Assembly (NCBI GenBank): GCA_016185205.1
Contig: JACPOA010000028.1
Location: 1 to 60,001, forward strand
Length of the DNA stretch: 60,001 nucleotides
Direction of reading: 5' to 3'
DNA from: Hyphomicrobiales bacterium
GTDB lineage: Bacteria > Pseudomonadota > Alphaproteobacteria > Rhizobiales > Xanthobacteraceae
Shown: positions 24,864-33,554 of the stretch, in pieces
How positions within the stretch are numbered: the stretch's first letter is position 1
How the letters are laid out: every line of letters begins with the position of its first letter
Notes under the pieces: model-generated
Databases searched by the model: none
The model's input: the letters and a program-made list of their open reading frames with translations, nothing else
What the model was told of the DNA's origin: nothing
Position numbers and translations under genes: made by a program

Positions 24864-26300
24864 ATGACGATGGCCGGCCGATTCACAGCTCGACGGGTTG
24901 CCGCGCCGGACCTGCCCGCGGTCGAGGAGACGTCGCCGTCGACGCTCGAGGGCGTGGCATGGACGGTGTTTCCAGATGCCGCGCCGGAGCCACCGCCGCC
25001 GGTGACCCAGGCCGCCAATCCGCTGATGAGCGACAAGCTGCTCGACGCCAAGGTGCGCCTGCATCGCCGGTTGATCGAGGAAATCAACCTCTCGGCGCTG
25101 GAAAAGCTGCCGGAGGACGAAATCCGTCGCCACGTCCAGCAGCTGGTCTCGCAATACGTGCTGGTCGAGCGGTTGGCGCTCAACGCGCAGGAACTCGCCG
25201 AATTCGTCTCGGAAATCCTCGACGAAATGACCGGGCTGGGTCCGCTCGAGCCGCTGCTTAAGGACCCGAGCATCAGCGACATCCTGATCAACGGTCATGA
25301 ATGCGTCTATGTCGAGCGCGGCGGCATGCTCGAGCCGCTGGCGGTGCGCTTCAAGGACGAGCAGCATCTGCTGCGCATCATCAACAAGATCGTGTCCGCG
25401 GTCGGCCGCCGGGTCGACGAATCGCATCCGCTCTGCGACGCGCGCCTGCAGGACGGCTCGCGCGTCAACGTGGCGGTGCGGCCGATCGGCGTCGACGGCC
25501 CGCTGGTATCGATCCGCAAATTCTCCAAGAAGCCGCTCAACCTTTCCAAGCTGGTCGAAGTCGGCGCGCTGCGCCAGCCGATGGCCGAGGTGCTGGCGGC
25601 GGCGGTGAAGGCGCGCGTCACTACCATCATTTCCGGCGGTACCGGCTCCGGCAAGACCACCATGCTCAACGCGCTCTCCGCCTTCATCTCGGAGAAGGAG
25701 CGTCTGCTCACCATCGAAGACGCCGCCGAGCTGCAGCTGCAGCAGCCGCATGTCGGCCGCATGGAGACGCGGCCACCCAACGTCGAGGGCAAGGGCGAAA
25801 TACGCCAGCGCGATCTGGTCAAGAACGCGCTGCGCATGCGGCCCGACCGCATCATCCTCGGCGAGTGCCGCGGCGAGGAAGCCTTCGACATGTTGCAGGC
25901 GATGAACACCGGCCACGAAGGCTCGATGGCCACCATCCACGCCAATACGCCGCGCGACGCCATCACGCGCCTGGAGCAGATGATCGGCATGGCCGGTCTG
26001 CCCATGACGGTGGCCTCGATCCGCGGCCAGATCGCCGGCGCCATCCAGCTGATCGTGCAGCTGTCGCGCCAGTCGGACGGCAAGCGCAAGATCACCTCGA
26101 TCGCGGAAGTCACCGGGCTCGAGGGCGACATCATCCAGATGCAGGAAATCTTCAAATACGTGCGCACCGGCACCAAGCCGGACGGCACGGTGGAAGGGCA
26201 TTTCATGGCGACCGGCGTGCGCCCGCGCTTTCTCGCCCATCTCGCCACCCAGGGCATCAAGATCCCCGGCAGCTACTTCGATCCCTCGCACCCGCTCTAA
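24864..26300 (+). CDS. cpaF: Tad pilus assembly ATPase CpaF (TadA)
   Basis: 478 residues. A secretion ATPase of the GspE/VirB11 class that powers pilus extension and, in some bacteria, retraction. Walker A GGTGSGKTT lies at residues 258-266 with Lys264; the Asp box TIEDAAELQLQQPHV, Walker B RIILGECRGEEAFDML and His box GSMATIHANTPRDAI follow. The N-terminal domain has the DPSISDILINGHECVYVERGG segment typical of TadA. It is tightly packed between cpaE and tadB. Confidence 0.97.
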   Translation: MTMAGRFTARRVAAPDLPAVEETSPSTLEGVAWTVFPDAAPEPPPPVTQAANPLMSDKLLDAKVRLHRRLIEEINLSALEKLPEDEIRRHVQQLVSQYVLVERLALNAQELAEFVSEILDEMTGLGPLEPLLKDPSISDILINGHECVYVERGGMLEPLAVRFKDEQHLLRIINKIVSAVGRRVDESHPLCDARLQDGSRVNVAVRPIGVDGPLVSIRKFSKKPLNLSKLVEVGALRQPMAEVLAAAVKARVTTIISGGTGSGKTTMLNALSAFISEKERLLTIEDAAELQLQQPHVGRMETRPPNVEGKGEIRQRDLVKNALRMRPDRIILGECRGEEAFDMLQAMNTGHEGSMATIHANTPRDAITRLEQMIGMAGLPMTVASIRGQIAGAIQLIVQLSRQSDGKRKITSIAEVTGLEGDIIQMQEIFKYVRTGTKPDGTVEGHFMATGVRPRFLAHLATQGIKIPGSYFDPSHPL

Positions 26301-26305
26301 TCATT

Positions 26306-27271
26306 ATGTCCGATTTCAATTCCGTTTATCTGCTCTATCTGCTGATCGGCATCTCGGCCGCGATGTTCGCCGAGGGCGGCTATCTGCTGTTCTACAACCA
26401 GGCGTCCTATCGCAAGAACATCAACCGCCGCCTCAAGGTGATGGAAGACAAGCCGGATCGCGAAAGCGTGCTGGTGCAGCTGCGGCGCGAACGCGGCCTG
26501 ACCAGCGGCGGCGACTACCGGCTGCCGCTGATCAATCTCAATCAGTTGCTGCTGCAGTCCGGGCTCTCCGTCGGCTTCACGCGGCTGATGCTGTTGATCG
26601 CGATCGGCATGATCGCGTCCTTCGTCGGCACCATGGTGTTCGACGGAAAACTGTCGCATGCCCTTGGCGTCGCCGCGTTCTGCGGATTCGTACTGCCGTT
26701 CATGGTGCTGCGGTTTCTGCGCGGGCGGCGGCAGAAGAAGTTCGGCGCCCAGTTCCCCGACGCCATCGACATCATCGTGCGCTCGTTGCGTGCCGGTCAC
26801 CCGGTGCCGGTCGCCATCAACATGGTGGCGCGCGAGATGCCCGATCCGATCGGTACCGAGTTCGGTATCGTCACCGACGAGATCACCTACGGCGCCGACC
26901 TGGAAACCGCGATGCGTAGTCTGTTTTTCCGCGTCGGCAGCGACGACCTGCCGCTGTTCGTGACGGCGGTGGCAATTCAGGGCTCCACCGGCGGCAACCT
27001 CGGCGAGATCCTCGAGAACCTGTCGGCGGTGATCCGCATGCGCTTCAAGATGCGCCGCAAGATCCGCGCGCTGGCCGCCGAAGGCCGCGCCTCGGCGCTG
27101 ATCCTGTCCTCGCTGCCGATCGGCATGTTCGCGGTGATCAATTTCGTGACGCCGGATTTCTACACCAGCGTCTGGCAGTACGATCTGACCAAGATCGGCC
27201 TGGTGCTGGCGGCCTGCTGGATGGGCATCGGCAATTTCGTCATGTACCGCCTGGTCAATTTCAAGATTTGA
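26306..27271 (+). CDS. tadB: Tad pilus inner-membrane platform protein TadB
   Basis: 321 residues, type II secretion F-domain family. An N-terminal helix (YLLYLLIGISAAMFAEGGYLL), a pair of helices around residues 90-130, the cytoplasmic T2SSF domain (FPDAIDIIVRSLRAGHPVPVAI ... GGNLGEILENLSAVIRMRFKMRRKI), then a C-terminal helix pair. The start at 26306 (MSDFNSVYLLY) lies 5 bp after the cpaF stop; the open frame extending further upstream is a shadow of cpaF. It pairs with TadC to form the platform. Confidence 0.94.
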   Translation: MSDFNSVYLLYLLIGISAAMFAEGGYLLFYNQASYRKNINRRLKVMEDKPDRESVLVQLRRERGLTSGGDYRLPLINLNQLLLQSGLSVGFTRLMLLIAIGMIASFVGTMVFDGKLSHALGVAAFCGFVLPFMVLRFLRGRRQKKFGAQFPDAIDIIVRSLRAGHPVPVAINMVAREMPDPIGTEFGIVTDEITYGADLETAMRSLFFRVGSDDLPLFVTAVAIQGSTGGNLGEILENLSAVIRMRFKMRRKIRALAAEGRASALILSSLPIGMFAVINFVTPDFYTSVWQYDLTKIGLVLAACWMGIGNFVMYRLVNFKI

Positions 27272-27274
27272 ACG

Positions 27275-28240
27275 ATGGACATCATTTCCTCCATGCTCAG
27301 CAATATGTTCCGCGACAATGCCAGCATGCTGATGGCGTTGCTGGTGTTCCTCGCCACCGGCACCACGGCGTTCGCGGTGATGGCCTTCGTGCGCGTGCGC
27401 GGCGCGGTCAAGAAGCGCACCTCGCGCATCCTGGACGACGAGCACGCGTCCCAGTCGACGCGCTCGCTGCGCTATTCCAGCGTGAAGGCGGTGACCCAGC
27501 TGCTCGAATACACCACCAAGCATTACGCCGCGACCAATGACGACAACATGAAGGTATTGCGCCGGCGGCTGGTGCAGGCCGGCATCTACGATCAGCGCGG
27601 CGTGGCCTACTTCTTCCTCGCGCGCACCGCGCTGGCGATCGGCCTGGCCTTCGCCCTGTTCGTGTTCGGGCCGCTGGCGATCTCGAAAGGCGGTTCGTTC
27701 TTCTGGCTGATGGTGATCGTCGGCGGCATCGCCGGCTATGTCGCGCCCAGCATCTATGTCGACCGGCGCATTGCGGCCCGCAAGGACGAGCACCGCAGCG
27801 GCTTTCCGGATTTCATGGACCTGCTGGTGGTGTGCGCGGATTCCGGCTTGTCGATGGAGGCCTCGTTCGAGCGGGTCGGGCGCGAGCTCGGCGACAGCTA
27901 TCCGTCGCTGACCGCCAATATCCACATGACCAATCTGGAAATCCGCGCCGGCAAGAACCTCAAGGATGCGCTGGAACGCTTCGCCGAACGGCTGGCGCTG
28001 GAAGAGGCGCGCGCCTTCGCCACTTTGATCAACCAGTCGATCGACCTCGGCTCCAGCATCACCGATGCGCTGCGGGTCTATAGCGACGACATGCGCCATA
28101 AACGGCTCTCGCGCGCCGAGGAAAAGGCCTATGCGCTGCCGGCCAAGCTGGCGCTGCCGATGATGCTCTGCATCTTCCCGGTGATATTCGTGGTCATTCT
28201 ACTGCCGGTGTTTGTGCGCCTGCATTATACGACTTTCTGA
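27275..28240 (+). CDS. tadC: Tad pilus inner-membrane platform protein TadC
   Basis: 321 residues, second T2SSF-family platform protein. The N-terminal helix is MALLVFLATGTTAFAVMAFV, the F domain has FPDFMDLLVVCADSGLSMEASFERVGRELG and ARAFATLINQSIDLGSSITDALRVYSDDMRHKR, and the C-terminal helix is MMLCIFPVIFVVILLPVFV. It starts 3 bp after tadB, as in Tad operons generally. Confidence 0.94.
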   Translation: MDIISSMLSNMFRDNASMLMALLVFLATGTTAFAVMAFVRVRGAVKKRTSRILDDEHASQSTRSLRYSSVKAVTQLLEYTTKHYAATNDDNMKVLRRRLVQAGIYDQRGVAYFFLARTALAIGLAFALFVFGPLAISKGGSFFWLMVIVGGIAGYVAPSIYVDRRIAARKDEHRSGFPDFMDLLVVCADSGLSMEASFERVGRELGDSYPSLTANIHMTNLEIRAGKNLKDALERFAERLALEEARAFATLINQSIDLGSSITDALRVYSDDMRHKRLSRAEEKAYALPAKLALPMMLCIFPVIFVVILLPVFVRLHYTTF

Positions 28241-28352
28241 GCGCGACAACCCATTGCCGCCTTCCGGCGCGGCGCCGGGTGAAGAATTCGTTAACCACCA
28301 TCGTCTAGCCTGACGGAGGTCCCGCACCCGGGCGTTTCCGACAGGCTTTGTA

Positions 28353-28931
28353 ATGCGTAGTGGATTAGCCCGAGCGCTGCTTGTTGCGATCGCCGCCGCA
28401 TGGCTGGCGGGTTGCAACACCGACGGCAGCTATTCCAACCTGTTCGACTCGAAGACGTCGGGCACCGATGCGTTCGCCTCGGCGCCGCCGGCCGGCGATC
28501 TCGACACCGCCTCGCTCGGCGTGCCGGCCCCGGCCGAACCCGGCCTGCTCGGCGGCGATCCGAACGACGACCTCAACCTCGGCAAGAAGCACTATCGCGC
28601 CACGAATTACGGCCTGGCGGAAAAGTATTTCCGCCGCGCGGTCGAGAACCATCCGCGCGACGCGGAAGCCTGGCTCGGGCTGGCGGCATCGTATGACCGC
28701 TTGCGCCGTTTCGATCTGGCCGACCGCGCCTACGGCCAGGCCATCGGCATCGTCGGCCCGACCGTCGAGATCCTCAACAACCAGGGCTATTCCTACATGC
28801 TGCGCGGCGACTACAGGCGCGCGCGCGAGAAACTGATCACGGCCCAGCGCCAGGACCCGCGCAACAAATTCGTGGCGAACAATTTGCAGCTGCTGGAAGA
28901 CAGCGCGCGCAAGGGCAAGGCGATCGAGTAG
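28353..28931 (+). CDS. tadD: Tad pilus-associated TPR lipoprotein TadD
   Basis: 192 residues. The signal peptide ends in the lipobox AAWLAGC, giving lipid attachment at Cys22. The mature part has TPR repeats (LNLGKKHYRATNYGLAEKYFRRAVENHPRDAEAWLGLAASYDRL ... LNNQGYSYMLRGDYRRAREKLITAQRQDPRNKF). TadD lipoproteins are thought to help the secretin reach the outer membrane. It is separated from tadC by 112 bp, more than the rest of the operon, so it may have its own promoter. Confidence 0.9.
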   Translation: MRSGLARALLVAIAAAWLAGCNTDGSYSNLFDSKTSGTDAFASAPPAGDLDTASLGVPAPAEPGLLGGDPNDDLNLGKKHYRATNYGLAEKYFRRAVENHPRDAEAWLGLAASYDRLRRFDLADRAYGQAIGIVGPTVEILNNQGYSYMLRGDYRRAREKLITAQRQDPRNKFVANNLQLLEDSARKGKAIE

Positions 28932-28961
28932 GCCTTTTATTCCTCGGCCGAAATAATTGCC

Positions 28962-29112
28962 GTCACGCCCGCGCTGGTCGCGGGCATCCACGTTTTTCAT
29001 CCATCAATGTTAGTCTTGGATTGCACTGGGAGTCAGGCAAGCCCGACTTCCGCATTATTTGGGTGCCGTAAGTCGGGTATACCCGACTTGTGGTGACAAG
29101 ACCGGCCATGAT
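28962..29112. repeat. Nested palindromic intergenic repeat after tadD
   Basis: The outer part gtcacgcccgcg...gcgggcatccacg at the left and gaccggccatgat at the right matches the element at 50675-50762. Nested inside are aagcccgacttccgc and gtaagtcgggtatacccgactt, related to the palindrome at 39686-39709. So at least two repeat types are combined. Apart from this, 28932-29219 (288 bp before the SDR gene) shows no gene. Confidence 0.6.
28967..28997 (+). terminator. Possible terminator of the Tad operon
   Basis: Hairpin gcccgcgctggtcgcgggc (28967-28985) followed after 7 bases by GTTTTT, 36 bp after the tadD stop. It is part of the repeat element, which may double as a terminator. Confidence 0.45.
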
Positions 29113-29219
29113 GGGGTGGGCCTGGGGCGTGGAACCGCGCAACCGCGGGCTGGAGGATCTCGCCACCGCCAAAGCCTGATCAGTTTGCTTGCCGCTCAGG
29201 CAGACGCTAAGAAAAGTCG

Positions 29220-30020
29220 ATGAGCGGCTTGCGACCTGTCACTGTGATCACCGGCGCGTCGGCCGGTATCGGCGTCGCGTTGGCGCGCGTGTTTGCGCGC
29301 AACGGTTATGAATTGGCGCTGGTGGCGCGGCGCGAGGATCGCTTGCGTGCGCTTGCGGACGAAATCGCCGCGACCGGCGCGCGCAAGCCGATCGTGATCG
29401 TAGCCGACCTGACGCAAGGCGACGCCGCCCGGCAAATCGTCGAGGCGCTCTCCGCACAAGGCGCCGAGCCGCAATTCATGGTCAACAATGCCGGCTTCGG
29501 TCTGGTGGGCGCGGCCTCATTGCGCGATCGCGACGAGCAGCTGGCGATGATCGACCTCAATGTGCGCGCGTTGACTTCGCTGTCGCTCGCCTTTGTCGAC
29601 AGTCTCGCGCGTCACCGCGGCGGCCTGCTCAATGTCGGCTCGATGGCCGGCTTCCTGCCCGGTCCGGGCATGGCGGTGTACTACGCCAGCAAGGCCTATG
29701 TGCTGTCGTTCACCGAGTCGCTGCACAGCGAGCTCAAAAGCCGCGGCGTGCGCGTCAGCGTGCTCTGCCCAGGGCCGGTGCCGACCGAATTCGCGGCGCG
29801 CGCCGGCGTTAAAAGCGGCTTGGCGCCCGATATTCTCACGCATTCCGCCGAGTCTGTCGCGCAGCAGGGCTATGATGGCTTGATGCGCGGGAAGTGCATG
29901 GTCATACCCGGCTTGCTCAACAGACTGATTATCGCGCTGATTCGCCTGTTCCCGCGCGGCCTGCTGTTGCGACTCATGGGTTCCCGGCAGCGCCGGCGCA
30001 GGTCCGCACGGGGGACATAG
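29220..30020 (+). CDS. Short-chain dehydrogenase/reductase (classical SDR)
   Basis: 266 residues. The NAD(P) motif TGASAGIG at residues 11-18, the structural NNAGFG motif, the active-site serine in VGSMAGFLPG and the YYASK catalytic motif are intact. The sequence after the glycine motif (ALVARREDRL) has the arginine pair usually associated with NADPH preference. The C-terminus ends in a basic tail (GSRQRRRRSARGT) after a hydrophobic helix, which may give membrane contact. Such DltE/SadH-like proteins act on many substrates; none can be named here. Confidence 0.88.
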   Translation: MSGLRPVTVITGASAGIGVALARVFARNGYELALVARREDRLRALADEIAATGARKPIVIVADLTQGDAARQIVEALSAQGAEPQFMVNNAGFGLVGAASLRDRDEQLAMIDLNVRALTSLSLAFVDSLARHRGGLLNVGSMAGFLPGPGMAVYYASKAYVLSFTESLHSELKSRGVRVSVLCPGPVPTEFAARAGVKSGLAPDILTHSAESVAQQGYDGLMRGKCMVIPGLLNRLIIALIRLFPRGLLLRLMGSRQRRRRSARGT

Positions 30021-30091
30021 CGGCTTCCCACCGCTTATGTTGCAAACCTCTGTAAAGCGGTTAGTACTCGCAAAATCATGCGCAGATCGCC

Positions 30092-30823
30092 ATGCTGAAG
30101 CCGGTCCTTCTCATCCTGCACCAGGAACATTCCTCGCCCGGCCGCGTCGGCCAGACGCTGGCGCGGCTCGGCTATCCGCTCGACATAAGGCGCCCGCGTT
30201 TCGGCGATTCTCTGCCGGACACCATGGACGAGCACGCCGGCGCGGTGATTTTCGGCGGGCCGCAAAGTGCCAACGACAACGAAGATTTCGTCCACCGCGA
30301 GATCGACTGGATCGGCGTGCCGCTGCGCGACAACAAGCCTTATCTCGGCATTTGCCTGGGTGCGCAAATGATGGCGCGCCATCTCGGCAGCCGCGTATTC
30401 CCGCATCCGCAAGGCCATGCCGAGGTCGGCTATTATCCGATCCGCCCGACCGCGGCGGGGTTGACGGTCTGCGCGCAATGGCCCGACCACGTCTATCAGT
30501 GGCATCGCGAAGGCTTCGACCTGCCGGCCGGCGGCGAGCTGCTGGCCGAGGGCGATGCCTTCTCGGTGCAGGCGGTGCGCTACGGCTCAGGCTATGCGTT
30601 GCAGTTTCATCCGGAAGTCACCCACGCCATGATGTACCGCTGGCTCACGCGCGGCGCGCATCGGATGGAACTGCCGGGCGCCAAGCAGCGCCACGAGCAT
30701 GTCGCCGACCGCGCGGTGCACGATCTGGCCTCGCGCAACTGGCTGTCGGCTTTCATCGATCATTGGATCGGCCGCAAGTCCGGTGATTTGCCGGCCCATC
30801 AGCCGACGCCGCCGGTCGCCTGA
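30092..30823 (+). CDS. Class I glutamine amidotransferase domain protein
   Basis: 243 residues, single GATase-1 domain. The nucleophile motif GICLGAQMMA and the catalytic HPEV (ALQFHPEVTHAMM) give an intact Cys-His-Glu triad, and FGGPQSAND is the oxyanion-side glycine loop. No synthetase partner is encoded beside it. Stand-alone members of this family include GuaA-like amidotransferases and gamma-glutamyl hydrolases of polyamine breakdown, and the sequence alone does not choose between them. It starts MLKPVLLILHQEHSS. Confidence 0.87.
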   Translation: MLKPVLLILHQEHSSPGRVGQTLARLGYPLDIRRPRFGDSLPDTMDEHAGAVIFGGPQSANDNEDFVHREIDWIGVPLRDNKPYLGICLGAQMMARHLGSRVFPHPQGHAEVGYYPIRPTAAGLTVCAQWPDHVYQWHREGFDLPAGGELLAEGDAFSVQAVRYGSGYALQFHPEVTHAMMYRWLTRGAHRMELPGAKQRHEHVADRAVHDLASRNWLSAFIDHWIGRKSGDLPAHQPTPPVA

Positions 30824-30933
30824 GCGCCGCTCTTGGAACCCAACCCCGCCGGTTGAAACCATTGACAAATCCCCCTCCGGCATCATCGTTGCGCCCGGGT
30901 AAGGGGGTCGCCGGCCCACGCGGAGGCGTGCGG

Positions 30934-32424
30934 ATGCTTGATTCGAATGACGATGGACGCTCCGCCGCGCGGCCGATCCCCCCGGCCCTGGGCGCGATGC
31001 TACGGGCATCCGACGGCATCCTCGACCTGCTGCCGATCGCGACCTTCATCTGCGACGCGCGTGGCACCATCCTGCAGTACAACCGGCGCGCCGTCGAAAT
31101 CTGGGGCAGCGCTCCGGCGCCCGGCCAGACCCACGATAAATTCCGCGAAAATCTGCGCTCGTTCGAACTCGACGGCACGCCGATCGCGCGCTCCATGATG
31201 GCCGAGGTGCTGACGACCGGAACGCCGGTGCGCGACGCCGAACGCATCGTCGAGCGCAACGACGGTTCGCGCCTGATCGTATCGATCAACATCGATCCGC
31301 TGCGCGACGCCAAGGGCAACCTGGTCGGCGCGGTGAACTGCTTTCTCGACATCACCGAGCGCAAGCGCATGGACGACGCGCTCGAACATTCACGCCGATT
31401 GGCGCTCGAGCAGGAGCAGCGGGTGGCGGCAACCTATGAGCATGCCGCCATCGGCATTTCCGAGATCGCGCCCGACGGCAGCTTCCTGAGGGTCAACGAG
31501 GCGATTTGCGCGATCACCGGCTTTAGCCGCGACGAGCTGCTGGCGAGCAAGCTTTTCCGCCATACGCATCCGGACGACGTCGATCCGGACCGCGAAGCTT
31601 TTCGCAAGCAGGTCGCCGGCGATCTCGACTTCTATTCGATCGAAAAACGGTTCATCCGCAAGGATGGCCGTGTGATCTGGCTTTCGGTGCGCTCGTCGCC
31701 GGTGCGCGCCGACAATAGGCATATGCTCTACGTGGTGCGCGTGGTGCAGGACATCACCGAACGCAAGGCGGCGGAACGTCGGCAGAAGCTGCTGATCGAC
31801 GAATTGAATCATCGCGTGAAGAACACGCTCGCCACCGTGCAATCGCTGGCCTCGCAGACCGCGCGCGCCGCGCCAACCCCGGTCGCCTTCCGCGAACGCT
31901 TCGAAGGCCGGCTGATCGCGCTGTCGAAAGCGCACGACCAGCTCACGCTGCATCACTGGGAAAGCGCCGACCTGCGTGATCTGCTCTCGGGCAGCCTGGC
32001 GCCCTATGTCGGCGCCGGATCGGAGCGGATCGTGCTGCGCGGCGAGGACATCGAGTTGCGGCCGCGCGCAGTGCTCACGCTGGCGATGGCGTTCCACGAG
32101 CTCACCACCAATGCCGCGAAATACGGCGCGCTTTCGGCGGCCGGCGGGCGCATCGAAATCCGCTGGCAGCCGGTGCGCGGCGACAATGACGGCCGTCGGC
32201 AGTTGCGCGTCGATTGGATCGAGCAAGGCGGGCCGACAGTCGCCGAGCCGCAGCAACGCGGCTTCGGCTCCAAGCTGATCGAAGGCAGCATCGTCGCCGA
32301 GCTCGGCGGCAGCGCCCGCCTCACTTACGAGCCGTCCGGCTTGCGCTGCGAAATCGTGATCCCGCTGGAGGCTGCGACGCTCGAAATCGAGCACGAGCCC
32401 GCGGGGGTGGATTGGTCGATTTGA
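30934..32424 (+). CDS. PAS-PAS HWE-family sensor histidine kinase
   Basis: 496 residues, no transmembrane segment, so a cytosolic sensor. The first PAS domain lies at about 28-145 (LLPIATFICDARGTILQYNRRAVEIWG) and a second PAS plus PAC at 165-285 (AAIGISEIAPDGSF ... VRVVQDITERKAAERR). The phospho-acceptor His293 is in ELNHRVKNTLATVQSLA; His341-Trp-Glu is the name-giving HWE motif; the N-box TTNAAKYGALS and C-terminal GFGSKLIE complete the ATPase. I place the start at ATG 30934, eight bases after GGAGG; a TTG at 30853 in the same frame is weaker. No response regulator is adjacent. Confidence 0.9.
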   Translation: MLDSNDDGRSAARPIPPALGAMLRASDGILDLLPIATFICDARGTILQYNRRAVEIWGSAPAPGQTHDKFRENLRSFELDGTPIARSMMAEVLTTGTPVRDAERIVERNDGSRLIVSINIDPLRDAKGNLVGAVNCFLDITERKRMDDALEHSRRLALEQEQRVAATYEHAAIGISEIAPDGSFLRVNEAICAITGFSRDELLASKLFRHTHPDDVDPDREAFRKQVAGDLDFYSIEKRFIRKDGRVIWLSVRSSPVRADNRHMLYVVRVVQDITERKAAERRQKLLIDELNHRVKNTLATVQSLASQTARAAPTPVAFRERFEGRLIALSKAHDQLTLHHWESADLRDLLSGSLAPYVGAGSERIVLRGEDIELRPRAVLTLAMAFHELTTNAAKYGALSAAGGRIEIRWQPVRGDNDGRRQLRVDWIEQGGPTVAEPQQRGFGSKLIEGSIVAELGGSARLTYEPSGLRCEIVIPLEAATLEIEHEPAGVDWSI

Positions 32425-32635
32425 GAAATGAAAAGCCCGTCTTCGCCCCATAGCGCGTCGAAGACGCGCGTGAACGCGCTTTATGGGCTACGACGGGCAA
32501 CCTTCGCGGATTTTAGGCTGGCTTGCCAACCGAAGCGGCGGAGCGGCGATTGAGAGGCCCGCCTTCGCTAAAGCTTCGGCGGGCAGCCTTCGCGCTCGGC
32601 TGGCTTGCCAGCCGAAGCTCCGAAGGAGCGAAGGC
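32425..32635. repeat. Intergenic region with repeated ggctggcttgcca blocks
   Basis: Holds two copies of a block ggctggcttgcca(a/g)ccgaag (around 32516 and 32598), each followed by gcggagcg- or gctccgaaggagcg-type inverted stretches, and an inverted pair agcccgtc / gacgggc earlier. This is a palindromic dispersed element between the kinase and tRNA-Ala. No gene is seen. Confidence 0.5.
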
Positions 32636-32711
32636 TGGTGGAGCCGAGGGGATTTGAACCCCTGACCTCCTCATTGCGAACGAGGCGCTCTCCCAACTGA
32701 GCTACGGCCCC
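32636..32711 (-). tRNA. tRNA-Ala (anticodon CGC)
   Basis: On the minus strand: acceptor GGGGCCG pairs with CGGCTCC (allowing one G-U), D-arm GCTC-AGTTGGGA-GAGC, anticodon stem CCTCG/TGAGG with loop TTCGCAA giving anticodon CGC (codon GCG), T-arm AGGGG-TTCAAAT-CCCCT, discriminator A and encoded CCA at 32636-32638. A complete and normal cloverleaf. Confidence 0.95.
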
Positions 32712-32899
32712 GCCAAGGCACAACAATAGCGCTGTTGCACGCAATTTCAGGCGAGTGGGCGCCATTTAGGACCAGGGGTATGGCCTGTCAAGGATAGCGC
32801 CAGGCAGCGGTGCGAAAACCGTATCGCCCAAGCTAGCGACCTTGCGGGTATGAAATGGGAAGGGTACACGTTCAGGCATTCACTGCGTCCGAGGGAGTC

Positions 32900-33190
32900 A
32901 TGCTCGAACTTCTGGCCTTCATTTCGTATTTATTGACGATCTATATCTATCTGCTGATCGCCATGGCGGTGATGAGTTGGTTGATCGCCTTCAATGTCGT
33001 CAATCCACGCAGCCCCATCGTTCATGCGATTGGAGAGTTTTTGTACCGAATAACCGAACCACTACTACGACCAATTCGGAATTTGCTCCCGAACCTCGGT
33101 GGGATAGACGTTTCGCCTGTCATTTTGATCCTAATCATCATTTTCATTCAGCTAGTGATAATCCCCAACATTGCCAAGCTCTTCATTTAA
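32900..33190 (+). CDS. yggT: YggT family membrane protein
   Basis: 96 residues. The family pattern is two hydrophobic segments around RITEPLLRPIRNLLPNLGGIDVSPVILILIIIF. The protein lies in the inner membrane; YggT proteins have been linked to osmotic tolerance and, near cell-division genes, to septum or thylakoid organisation. ATG at 32900 with GAGGGAGTC directly upstream is preferred to an in-frame start at 32855. It is followed without gap by the DUF167 gene, a pairing conserved in many bacteria. Confidence 0.92.
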   Translation: MLELLAFISYLLTIYIYLLIAMAVMSWLIAFNVVNPRSPIVHAIGEFLYRITEPLLRPIRNLLPNLGGIDVSPVILILIIIFIQLVIIPNIAKLFI

Positions 33191-33520
33191 GTGGCTGCGC
33201 GGGGCAGAAAGCCGTGGACGCTCGCCGGCGCCGGCGTGATCGTAACCGTGCGACTGACGCCCAAGGGCGGGCGCGACGGCATTGACGGCATCGAAATCCT
33301 GGCCGATGGGCGACCGGTGCTCAAAACGCGCGTGCGTGCCGCGCCGAGCGAGGGCGAGGCCAACGATGCGTTGCGCCGGCTGATCGCCAAGGCGGCGGGC
33401 GTCCCACCGCGCGACGTCGTGCTGGTCGCCGGCGCCACCGCGCGTATCAAGCGGCTTACCATTGCGGGCGACGGCCCAACTTTGATCGCGGCGCTGGAGA
33501 AAGTCGTGGCTTCGCGCTAA
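33191..33520 (+). CDS. yggU: DUF167 (YggU) family protein
   Basis: 109 residues. The DUF167 motif series is present: VTVRLTPKGGRDGIDGI, VLKTRVRAAPSEGEANDALRRLIAKAAGV and VLVAGATARIKRLTIAG. Function unknown; the fold is a small alpha-beta domain. It starts with GTG immediately after the yggT stop (TAAGTG) and so depends on coupling or readthrough of ribosomes from yggT. Confidence 0.92.
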   Translation: MAARGRKPWTLAGAGVIVTVRLTPKGGRDGIDGIEILADGRPVLKTRVRAAPSEGEANDALRRLIAKAAGVPPRDVVLVAGATARIKRLTIAGDGPTLIAALEKVVASR

Positions 33521-33521
33521 G

Positions 33522-33542
33522 GCTTCGCCGACGGGGCGAAGC
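33522..33542 (+). other. Stem-loop directly upstream of folD
   Basis: Perfect inverted repeat gcttcgcc-gacg-gggcgaagc (the outer eight pairs clear) between the yggU stop and the folD start, ending 12 bp before the folD ATG. It could be an mRNA structure limiting folD translation or a processing site. There is no T-run, so a terminator is unlikely. Confidence 0.4.
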
Positions 33543-33554
33543 ATCAGGTAATCC

